The notes below the pieces were generated by a model. The model did not search any database. It worked only from the letters and a program-made list of their open reading frames with translations, and was not told the DNA's origin. From contig CAJOLX010000009.1 in the NCBI GenBank assembly GCA_905235625.1, positions 1 to 41,211 of the forward strand: a stretch of DNA of 41,211 nucleotides, written 5' to 3'. This document shows, in pieces, positions 26,000-32,319 of this stretch (the stretch's first letter is position 1; every line of letters starts with the position of its first letter). The translations under genes were made by a program, and so were the position numbers. Source of the stretch: an uncultured Clostridia bacterium (GTDB lineage Bacteria > Bacillota > Clostridia > Oscillospirales > Acutalibacteraceae).

Positions 26000-27229
26000 T
26001 TATTCTCCGCCGTCAACGAGATTTTTTGCCTCTCTGAGGCTTATGCCTCTTTCGCGGGCTATATTCGCGAGGTCGTCAAATTCATATTTTTCTTTTTGAA
26101 ATCCGCCGCCGCTCGACTTTTTAATTCTCACTGAGCCGTATTCGGTGTCGGCGATTACCGTTTCTCTTTTGAGTATTTTTCTTTCTTTTTCGCATTCTCT
26201 GATGCCTATGGTCGAGGTGTGCTTAAAAATGAGCGCCTCGATTTTTTCTTTGTTTTGCGGCTCGCACAAAACGGTGAACAGCGTGCCGGGCCTGTTTTTC
26301 TTCATGCCGGCGGGGGTCGTGAACGCCTCAAGAGCGCCGCCCTCGAGCATCATTTCGAGCGCGAAGCCTATTTCCTCGGCGGTCATGTCGTCTATGTTGC
26401 ATGAGAGCTCAATAACTCTGTCGCCCGCTTCCTTTTCTTCGCCCGAAATCGCTCTTACGCAGTTTGCGTATTTAAAATCCTTTTTGCCCATGCCGTAGCC
26501 GATTTTTTCAACAGTCATAACCGGCATATCGCCGAATTCCTGAACGAAATTTTTTAAAAGCGCCGCTCCGGTGGGAGTGCAAAGCTCGCCGTCGATTTCT
26601 CCGCCGTAAATCGGAATTCCGCTCAGAATATAAGCCGTGGCGGGAGCGGGCACGGGCAGAATGCCGTGGGCGCATTTCACTCTGCCGCTGCCCACGTGAA
26701 CGGGCGAAGCGACAACTCTGTCGGGCGAAAGCTTTCTCATGATGAGGCAGACGGCAGCGATATCCGCAACGGCGTCCATCGCTCCGACCTCGCTGAAATG
26801 AACGTTTTGCACGCTTTCGCCGTGCACGAGGCTTTCGGCGCCGGCGATTATGCCGTAAACGGAGAGAATATCCTCTTTAACTTCTTCGGGGGCGTTCATG
26901 TGGCCGTTTACAATATGCTCAATTTCGCTCATTCCGCCGCCGTGAGAATGGGAGTGACCGTGTTCGTGTTCGTGCTCGTGAGTGTGCTCGTGGTGATGCT
27001 CGTGCTCATGGATTATTTCGTCTTCGCGAACGCCGTTAACGAAAACCTCCATTTGAGAGCCGGTAACGCCGCATTTTTCGGCCTTTTTGAGCCTGTATTC
27101 AACGCCCGGTATGCCGAGGGAATTGAGCTCGTCGAGCATCTTTTCGGGCTCGGGCAGCAGATTTATGAGAGCGGCGGAAAGCATATCTCCGGCGGCTCCC
27201 ATGCCGCAGTCAAGATAAAGAGTTTTCAT
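26000..27229 (-). CDS. larC: LarC, nickel insertion into the pincer cofactor
   Basis: 409 residues in one uninterrupted frame. The N-terminal part (LYLDCGMGAAGDMLSAAL) and the C-terminal CTP-dependent half (CNIDDMTAEEIGFALE, MKKNRPGTLFTVL) are both complete. The first gene of this type to be characterised was split by a programmed frameshift; this one is not. A His-rich insert near residues 73-97 contains about 13 His alternating with Glu and ends GHSHSHGGG; it is suited to hold Ni2+. LarC builds the Ni-pincer from LarB and LarE products. The ATG overlaps the larB stop (ATGA), so translation is coupled. Confidence 0.92.
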   Translation of the reverse strand: MKTLYLDCGMGAAGDMLSAALINLLPEPEKMLDELNSLGIPGVEYRLKKAEKCGVTGSQMEVFVNGVREDEIIHEHEHHHEHTHEHEHEHGHSHSHGGGMSEIEHIVNGHMNAPEEVKEDILSVYGIIAGAESLVHGESVQNVHFSEVGAMDAVADIAAVCLIMRKLSPDRVVASPVHVGSGRVKCAHGILPVPAPATAYILSGIPIYGGEIDGELCTPTGAALLKNFVQEFGDMPVMTVEKIGYGMGKKDFKYANCVRAISGEEKEAGDRVIELSCNIDDMTAEEIGFALEMMLEGGALEAFTTPAGMKKNRPGTLFTVLCEPQNKEKIEALIFKHTSTIGIRECEKERKILKRETVIADTEYGSVRIKKSSGGGFQKEKYEFDDLANIARERGISLREAKNLVDGGE

Positions 27230-27981
27230 TTCTTTGCCTCCATGTGGTTTATCATACCGGCAAGATAGCCTGCGCCGAAGCCGTTGTCAATATTGACCAC
27301 CGACACGCCGCCCGCGCAGGAATTGAGCATCGAGAGCAGGGCGGAGAGCCCGCCGAAGCTCGCGCCGTAGCCAACGCTCGTGGGCACGGCGATAACGGGG
27401 CAGTCCGCAAGGCCGCCTATTACGCTTGCGAGAGCGCCCTCCATGCCCGCGACCGCCACGATAACGCTCGCGTTCATTATTTCTTCTTTGTGCGAGAGAA
27501 GCCTGTGAAGCCCGGAAACGCCCACGTCATAGAGGCGGGTGACTTCGTTGCCGAAAACCTCCGCCGTTACAGCCGCTTCCTCAGCGACGGGGATGTCGCT
27601 CGTGCCGCCCGTCGCAACCACTATTTTGCCTATGCCGTCGGGCTCGGGCTTGCTGCCGATTACGGCAGTGCGCGAGAGCGGGCAGTAATCGAGCTCAAAG
27701 CTTTGCTTTAAAATTTCGCATTGCTCGCCGTCAAGCCTCGTTATAAGTATTCTTTCGCATCCGCTTTTGAGCATTTCGGACACTATTGAGCGCATCTGGC
27801 CGGCGGTTTTGCCTGCGCCGTAAATCACCTCGGGGTAGCCCTGCACGGTTTCTCTGTGCAAATCCACCTTGGCAAAGCCGAGGTCTTTATAAGGCTCGCT
27901 CTTTAGCTTCGTGAGCGCTTCGTCAACCGAAAGCTCGCCGGAGCTCACCTTTTCGAGAATCGTTTTAACTTCCGTTTTCAT
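27226..27981 (-). CDS. larB: LarB, carboxylase of nickel-pincer nucleotide synthesis
   Basis: 251 residues from ATG 27981, with GGTGAT upstream; a GTG four codons earlier is also in frame. The N-terminal segment (ILEKVSSGELSVDEALTKL) and PurE-like core (GKIVVATGGTSDIPVAEEAA, then VGVSGLHRLLSH and MEGALASVIGGLADCPVIAV) match LarB, which carboxylates nicotinic acid adenine dinucleotide at the start of the pathway. The product serves lactate racemase or other LarA-type enzymes. No larA lies in this window. It is the first gene of the operon, and a hairpin separates it from the small membrane protein gene upstream. Confidence 0.92.
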   Translation of the reverse strand: MKTEVKTILEKVSSGELSVDEALTKLKSEPYKDLGFAKVDLHRETVQGYPEVIYGAGKTAGQMRSIVSEMLKSGCERILITRLDGEQCEILKQSFELDYCPLSRTAVIGSKPEPDGIGKIVVATGGTSDIPVAEEAAVTAEVFGNEVTRLYDVGVSGLHRLLSHKEEIMNASVIVAVAGMEGALASVIGGLADCPVIAVPTSVGYGASFGGLSALLSMLNSCAGGVSVVNIDNGFGAGYLAGMINHMEAKK

Positions 27982-28010
27982 TTTTATCACCACGCGTTTT
28001 ACGCCTGTTT

Positions 28011-28043
28011 TTAAAGCGGCTCCGCCGAAAAAGCGGAACCGCC
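28011..28043 (-). terminator. Terminator of the small membrane protein gene
   Basis: GCGGCTCCGC (28016-28025) pairs with GCGGAACCGC (28033-28042), with one internal mismatch or wobble. On the minus strand TTTAAAAAC follows, a weak U-run, so some readthrough into larB is possible. Confidence 0.5.
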
Positions 28044-28048
28044 GGCAG

Positions 28049-28366
28049 TTATTTTTTGCGCTTTAATATTGCCGCTTTCACTTTTCCCTCGGGGTCCTTT
28101 ATGAGCAGAGCGACAAGCCATATTATGAGGGCAAGAGCGATTACCGAAAGCCCGAGAAACAGGTCGTTGAGCATTTCGGACGGCTCGGGGGTAAAATATT
28201 CGGCTTTAAGCTCCGCGTATTCAAAAACGGCGTCGATAAACCACATTACCGAGGCGCCCCAAAGCATAAAGCAGAGCATGCCGAGATTCATTTTGGTTTC
28301 GGGAGCGGTTTTGTACCATATTACTGTTACGGTGACCGCCGCAAACACGGTTACGAGCAGAGTCAT
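28049..28366 (-). CDS. Small hypothetical membrane protein
   Basis: 105 residues with three hydrophobic segments (about 1-18, 27-48 and 69-90), the first at the extreme N terminus, and a basic tail (KAAILKRKK). I recognise no family. The charged loop EYAELKAEYFTPEPSE between spans 2 and 3 would face outside if the basic C terminus stays in. A strong AAGGAGAA RBS and a TTGACA/TATAAT promoter support a real gene. It lies directly upstream of the lar operon on the same strand, but no functional link is shown. Confidence 0.7.
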   Translation of the reverse strand: MTLLVTVFAAVTVTVIWYKTAPETKMNLGMLCFMLWGASVMWFIDAVFEYAELKAEYFTPEPSEMLNDLFLGLSVIALALIIWLVALLIKDPEGKVKAAILKRKK

Positions 28367-28446
28367 TTTTATTCTCCTTTTTCTTAAAAGACGTAAAATC
28401 CGCCTTAACGCGGCGCCTTTATTTTATTCTTTATAACGTCGATTGG

Positions 28447-28476
28447 ATTATACTATATGTGACTTTTGATTGTCAA
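28447..28476 (-). promoter_or_regulatory. Promoter of the small membrane protein gene, possibly also lar
   Basis: On the minus strand TTGACA (28471-28476), 18 bp, TATAAT (28447-28452), about 80 bp before the ATG. Confidence 0.7.
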
Positions 28477-28549
28477 GTAACGAGGGCGCCGGCAAATGCA
28501 AAGAAACGAAATTTTTCCGATAAAGCAAAAGATATCGGCGCCGAAATTA

Positions 28550-28578
28550 TTGAAAAGCGCTTAAAACTTTGATAAAAT
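28550..28578 (+). promoter_or_regulatory. Promoter of the GH99-like gene
   Basis: TTGAAA (28550-28555), 17 bp, TAAAAT (28573-28578); the RBS GAAGGA follows before ATG 28615. Confidence 0.6.
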
Positions 28579-28614
28579 GGATTTTACAAAGAAACACGAA
28601 GAAGGAATAAACAA

Positions 28615-29724
28615 ATGAAAAATTATGACGTTGCGGCTTACATCTGGCCGTCCTATACCGGCAAAGAACCCCGCGCCTATCAGTTTTGGGAGCAGCGCAA
28701 GGGCGAATGGCAAACAGTGCTGAGCGCCGAAAAGAAAACGGATGAGCACATTCTGCCCCGCGCTCCGCTCTGGGGCCCGCAGGATGAGGCAGACCCCAAG
28801 GTGATGGAGTTTCAGATAAAAGAGGCGCTTCGCCACGGGGTGAACGTTTTTATTTACGACTGGTATTGGTATGACCGCCGCCCGTTCCTCGAGCAGTGCC
28901 TTGACGAGGGCTTCCTCGGCGCGCCCAACAACGAGGATATGCAGTTTTATCTTATGTGGGCAAATCACCACGCCGATTACCTGTGGGATAAGCGCCTTAC
29001 CGACAATCGCGAGATAATCTGGCTCGGCACTCAGCCGCGCGAGGAATTTGACAAAATTTGCCGCAGGGTCATTGACATGTATTTTAAGAGGCCCAACTAT
29101 TACAAGATAGACGGCTGCCCCGTGTTTATGATATTTGAAACCGCGAATTTAGTGAGCGGACTCGGCGGAATTAAAAAAACGCAGGAGGCTCTCGCGCACT
29201 TCCGCTCGCTCGTTAAGGAAGCAGGCTTCCCCGATTTGCACCTGCAGTTTATCATGTTCTCGGAACACACCGTGGATGTAAGCAAAATCGACCCGGATTA
29301 TACGGGCACCACGAGGGCTTTGGTTGAGCTTTTGGGCGCCGATTCGGTCACTCATTATCAGTTCGTTCACATTGCCGACTGCGACAGGGATTATCTTGAC
29401 GTAATCAAAGACGTTCAAAAAGAATGGGAACGCATTCACAGCGAATACAAGGTGCCTTACTATCCGCAGGTCACCGTCGGGTGGGATAATAATCCCCGAT
29501 TTAATTATTTAACAAGGCCCATAATGAAAAACAACACGCCCGAAAATTTCAAAAAAGCGCTCGAAATGGCAAAGGATTACGTTGACAAATACAACGACAC
29601 GCCGCTTATCACCGTCAATTCCTGGAATGAGTGGACCGAAATGAGCTACCTTGAGCCCGACGACGTTTACGGCTACGGCTACCTCGAAGCGGTGCGCGAC
29701 GTGTTTACCGAAAGCGAAAAATAA
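28615..29724 (+). CDS. GH99-like/WbsX-type glycoside-active protein
   Basis: 369 residues, no signal peptide. Signature segments are VAAYIWPSYTG at the start, HGVNVFIYDWYWYDRRPFLE near 80, FYLMWANHH near 115, and the closing NSWNEWTEMSYLEPDD with YGYGYLEAV, all typical of the GHL/WbsX family (PF14307-like), which is related to endo-alpha-mannosidases of GH99. Members are found near polysaccharide loci, where they act on or help build cell-surface glycans. As the protein appears cytoplasmic, it may act on imported oligosaccharides. It is monocistronic. Confidence 0.78.
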   Translation: MKNYDVAAYIWPSYTGKEPRAYQFWEQRKGEWQTVLSAEKKTDEHILPRAPLWGPQDEADPKVMEFQIKEALRHGVNVFIYDWYWYDRRPFLEQCLDEGFLGAPNNEDMQFYLMWANHHADYLWDKRLTDNREIIWLGTQPREEFDKICRRVIDMYFKRPNYYKIDGCPVFMIFETANLVSGLGGIKKTQEALAHFRSLVKEAGFPDLHLQFIMFSEHTVDVSKIDPDYTGTTRALVELLGADSVTHYQFVHIADCDRDYLDVIKDVQKEWERIHSEYKVPYYPQVTVGWDNNPRFNYLTRPIMKNNTPENFKKALEMAKDYVDKYNDTPLITVNSWNEWTEMSYLEPDDVYGYGYLEAVRDVFTESEK

Positions 29725-29760
29725 AGCGAAAGCCGAATTTCAAACGCTCTGTGCGCCGTC

Positions 29761-29789
29761 TTGATTTTTTATTGTCGAATTGATATAAT
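29761..29789 (+). promoter_or_regulatory. Extended -10 promoter upstream of the 172-aa protein and the RNA-RT unit
   Basis: TTGATT (29761-29766), 17 bp, TGA-TATAAT (-10 at 29784-29789). It is the only clear promoter before the structured RNA and the reverse transcriptase, so all three may share it. Confidence 0.65.
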
Positions 29790-29895
29790 AATCTGGTAAT
29801 CGCGAAAACGAACGGTTTCATGCGGGCAATAAGCCGCAGCCGGCATGAAAAAGCCGCCGCTCTTTTTCGAAAAAATAAAGAAAGGACGAAATACA

Positions 29896-30414
29896 ATGGG
29901 CTTGTTTTCAAAAATACTCGGCGAAAACAGCGACGCTGAAAAAGTCGCGAAAGATTTAATCGGCGGAATTATCAAAACCGCTCAGCAGCAGGCGTCTTCA
30001 GCCGGCTCGGGCAAAGCCGAAAGCGGCGCTTCTTACGGCGCGCCTGCCGCGGCAAAGCCTTCTCCCTCAGGATTTTCATGGGGAGAGGAAATGCCGAATG
30101 AAGAAAATCAGTTTAACTTTAACGGCACCTACACGCAGTATTTCGAGAGCATTTTCCGCGCGGAATTTTCAAATTACCGCATAGAAAAAACTGCGCCGGG
30201 CGGCTCGAACAGAACCGTTTACACCTTCTATTCGGGCGACCGCAAGGCTCTCGTTACCGAGATCATGTCGCAAAACTGCTCGGCAAAAAAACTGCGCAGA
30301 GACTGCGAGGCGGCGGGAATACCCTATCTGCGCTATTACTATGACCACCACGGCTGGTGGAACACCCGCAACTATGTCGTAACACGCACCCGCGCCGCTC
30401 TCGGCGAAAACTAA
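29896..30414 (+). CDS. Unrecognised 172-residue protein upstream of the RNA-RT unit
   Basis: The start is ATG 29896 (AAAGGACGAAATACA upstream), not the longer open frame. Residues 1-35 are a helical head (MGLFSKILGENSDAEKVAKD), 36-72 a flexible Gly/Ser/Ala/Pro linker, and 75-172 a compact domain (TYTQYFESIFRAEFSNYRIE, VYTFYSGDRKALVTEI, then AAGIPYLRYYYDH and NYVVTRTRAAL). The C-terminal domain has the rhythm of small Clostridial proteins that resemble restriction-endonuclease folds, but I see no clear D/ExK pair, so no nuclease claim is made. It ends eight bases before the structured RNA. Confidence 0.6.
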   Translation: MGLFSKILGENSDAEKVAKDLIGGIIKTAQQQASSAGSGKAESGASYGAPAAAKPSPSGFSWGEEMPNEENQFNFNGTYTQYFESIFRAEFSNYRIEKTAPGGSNRTVYTFYSGDRKALVTEIMSQNCSAKKLRRDCEAAGIPYLRYYYDHHGWWNTRNYVVTRTRAALGEN

Positions 30415-30422
30415 AATCAGCT

Positions 30423-30564
30423 AAAAAGGCAGAAAGAGAACGCTTTTGCGCCTGCGGCAGACCCGGCGCCGGCATTTTTAAGGCTTCGCAGGCAGCCGCC
30501 GAACGTACGGTCCCGTACATCCCAGAATTATCTGGGATTTAACGATTTCTCTTTCTGCTTTTTT
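30423..30564 (+). ncRNA. Compact multi-hairpin RNA directly upstream of a reverse transcriptase
   Basis: The outer stem P1 is GCAGAAAGAGAA (30429-30440) with TTCTCTTTCTGC (30547-30558), 12 perfect pairs, extended by A-U pairs to 30423 and 30563. Inside lie P2 GCCTGCG/CGCAGGC (30450-30456, 30487-30493) enclosing the palindrome CCGGCGCCGG (30463-30472), P3 GTACG/CGTAC (30505-30509, 30514-30518), and P4 ATCCCAGA-ATTA-TCTGGGAT (30519-30538). The 3' arm of P1 leads straight into TTTTTT, so the RNA should terminate there. The RT start lies 31 bases further on. Alternatives are a decorated terminator of the upstream gene, or a MITE-like element with terminal inverted repeats. Confidence 0.6.
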
Positions 30565-30594
30565 ATATTATTGCTTAAAATCAGAGGGAACGGT

Positions 30595-31806
30595 ATGTCT
30601 TTACTCGATGCTCTCGGAAGCGAAAATGCGTGGGAAACGTTTTATGAATACAAGCTCGGGCTCGCCTGTCAAAAAAACTTCACCGCCGAGCTCAGAGAAT
30701 TCATTGACGAAAAGCGCTATTTGCCCGTTTATGAAAAAATAAGCGGCGGCGAAGAAGCATTTCCGCTGCCGAAAAAAACAGTAATCAGCAAGATGGGCAG
30801 CGATAAAAAGCGGGTGGTTTACACTTATCCCGACGATGAAAACACCGCGCTCAAGCTGCTCACTTATCTTATGCTGCGAAAATACGACAAAATCTTCGCC
30901 GGCAATCTGTATTCTTTTCGCCCCGGCAGAACGGCAAAGGACGCCGTGCGCCGCCTCACGAGGACTAAGGGCATTTCGCAAACGTATTCTTACAAGGTTG
31001 ACGTGAGCGATTATTTTAACTCCGTGCCTGTCGATTTGCTTTTGCCGCCTCTGAAAAGCGCGCTTGCGGATGACGAAAAGCTTTATGACTTTCTCTCGTC
31101 GCTTTTGCTTGAAACAGACGTTATTGAAAACGGTCGGATTCACCCGGAGCGCAAGGGCATTATGGCGGGCACTCCCGTTTCGTCGTTTTTCGCAAATCTT
31201 TTTTTGACCGACCTTGACCGTTATTTTGAAGAAAACGGCTTTCTTTACGCAAGATATTCCGACGATATAATTCTCTTTGCCGACACCCGCGGGGAATGCG
31301 AACGAAGGGCTGAAATCGCGCTTTCTTTTCTTCATTCTCACGGTCTTTCGGTCAATCCCAAAAAGGAATGCTTCTCTTCTCCCGAAGAGGGCTTCACCTT
31401 CCTCGGCTTTTACGTTTGCGGCAAAACGGTCGACATCGCTCCCGTTACCGTGCAAAAGCTAAAGGGCAAAATGCGCCGCAAGCGAGACGCTCTCACGCGG
31501 TGGAAAAAGAGAAACGACGTTGACGGCGAAAAAGCGGCGAAGGCTTTTATCAGAGTGTTTAACCGCAAGCTGTTTGAAAATTCGGGCGACAACGAGCTAA
31601 CGTGGAGCAAGTGGTTTTTCCCGTGCCTTACCCGCGCCGACAGCCTTAAAGAAATTGACCTTTACGCGCAGGACTGCATAAGATATCTCATAAGCGGCAA
31701 GCACACCAAAGCCCGCTTTAACGCGCGCTATGAATACATCAAAAAGCTCGGCTACAAAAGCCTCGTTCACGAATATTACAGCTTCAAAAGCGAAAATGAA
31801 CGGTAA
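30595..31806 (+). CDS. Stand-alone reverse transcriptase of uncertain class
   Basis: 403 residues from ATG 30595 (AGAGGG upstream). RT blocks in order: SFRPGRTAKDAVRRL, catalytic Asp136 in YKVDVSDYFNSV, KGIMAGTPVSSFFANLFL, the YSDD box 221-224 in ARYSDDIILFAD, GLSVNPKKECF, and FTFLGFYV. A helical thumb follows (LKGKMRRKRDALTRW) and a C-terminal domain with SKWFFPCL and CIRYLISGKHTKARFNARYEYI. No En/HNH nuclease or X-domain maturase fold is present, so it is not an intact group II intron. The motif before YxDD is TPVSS rather than the SQ of diversity-generating RTs, and no retron NAxxH/VTG is seen. The class is therefore unknown; a structured RNA precedes it. Confidence 0.85.
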   Translation: MSLLDALGSENAWETFYEYKLGLACQKNFTAELREFIDEKRYLPVYEKISGGEEAFPLPKKTVISKMGSDKKRVVYTYPDDENTALKLLTYLMLRKYDKIFAGNLYSFRPGRTAKDAVRRLTRTKGISQTYSYKVDVSDYFNSVPVDLLLPPLKSALADDEKLYDFLSSLLLETDVIENGRIHPERKGIMAGTPVSSFFANLFLTDLDRYFEENGFLYARYSDDIILFADTRGECERRAEIALSFLHSHGLSVNPKKECFSSPEEGFTFLGFYVCGKTVDIAPVTVQKLKGKMRRKRDALTRWKKRNDVDGEKAAKAFIRVFNRKLFENSGDNELTWSKWFFPCLTRADSLKEIDLYAQDCIRYLISGKHTKARFNARYEYIKKLGYKSLVHEYYSFKSENER

Positions 31807-31808
31807 TT

Positions 31809-31853
31809 TTTCGGCAGATTTCGGCCACCGCCCAAAATCTGCCGAAATTTTTT
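31809..31853 (+). terminator. Strong terminator after the reverse transcriptase
   Basis: TTTCGGCAGATTT (31809-31821) pairs perfectly over 13 bp with AAATCTGCCGAAA (31835-31847), then TTTTTT. Confidence 0.9.
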
Positions 31854-31988
31854 GCGATTTAAGGAACGGTATAAATCCTAAACGCATGCAGCTATTTCCG
31901 GTATCGGCAAAGCGGATTATATTGCCAAACTCCATATCTTCCTAAAAAACCGTCGAATTTGCATTTGCCGAAACAGCATTATTTTTAA
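31854..31988. other. Non-coding spacer between the RT and the ATPase-helicase unit
   Basis: No supported gene. Base composition shifts here from the GC-balanced RT side to the AT-rich helicase side. An open frame on the minus strand (31597-31935) is a shadow across the RT end. The remaining bases to 32182 hold the promoter and a 165-base leader. Confidence 0.5.
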
Positions 31989-32017
31989 TTGTCTTTTACG
32001 CGCGTGCGTGATATAAT
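31989..32017 (+). promoter_or_regulatory. Extended -10 promoter of the ATPase-helicase unit
   Basis: TTGTCT (31989-31994), 17 bp, TGA-TATAAT (-10 at 32012-32017). Transcription would give an approximately 165-base leader to the small ORF, long enough for regulation. Confidence 0.7.
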
Positions 32018-32182
32018 TATTATATTATGGTGTAATGGCACATTTAGCGCTGATATTCAAAAATACAGCGATATATTCAAATGCAAAATTGCGCCGTGGA
32101 ACAACTCATCGGGACTAATCAATGCCAAAATACCGCCACTGCTTTGACAATAAGATGAAGAGAATGAACAGGGAGAATAAAT

Positions 32183-32293
32183 ATGGCGGCAATCAACAAA
32201 TTAATTGTTCAGGTGCATAATGAAGTGCTCAAGGCACAAACCGTCGACGAGTTTAACCATATCTTTGACATCATTGGAGCAATTGATGATTGA
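32183..32293 (+). CDS. 36-codon ORF upstream of the ATPase-helicase
   Basis: ATG 32183 has AGGGAGAA 7-8 bases upstream, a better RBS than that of the big gene. The predicted peptide (MAAINKLIVQVHNEVLKAQT, then VDEFNHIFDIIGAID) is helical and acidic at the end. Its stop lies 26 bases before the next start. It could be a small accessory or inhibitor protein, or a leader peptide that couples translation to the helicase. I know no family. An overlapping 33-codon frame from 32123 has no comparable RBS. Confidence 0.5.
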   Translation: MAAINKLIVQVHNEVLKAQTVDEFNHIFDIIGAIDD

Positions 32294-32319
32294 TTGTTTT
32301 TTTTGAAAGGATCGCAGTA

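Noticed and set aside
30357-30542. 61-codon frame through the structured RNA
   Set aside because: It starts inside the upstream gene, has no RBS, and its residues reflect the hairpin arms.
30595-31806. Diversity-generating retroelement
   Set aside because: The RT has TPVSS instead of the SQ-type motif, and I see no template/variable repeat pair or Avd gene nearby.
30423-31806. Canonical retron
   Set aside because: The layout fits, but the RT lacks NAxxH and VTG as far as I can see, and no clear long msd hairpin or AGC branch site follows the first arm. Kept as retron-like only.
30595-31806. Group II intron
   Set aside because: No domain V/VI-like RNA downstream, no maturase or HNH domain; the RT ends at a terminator.
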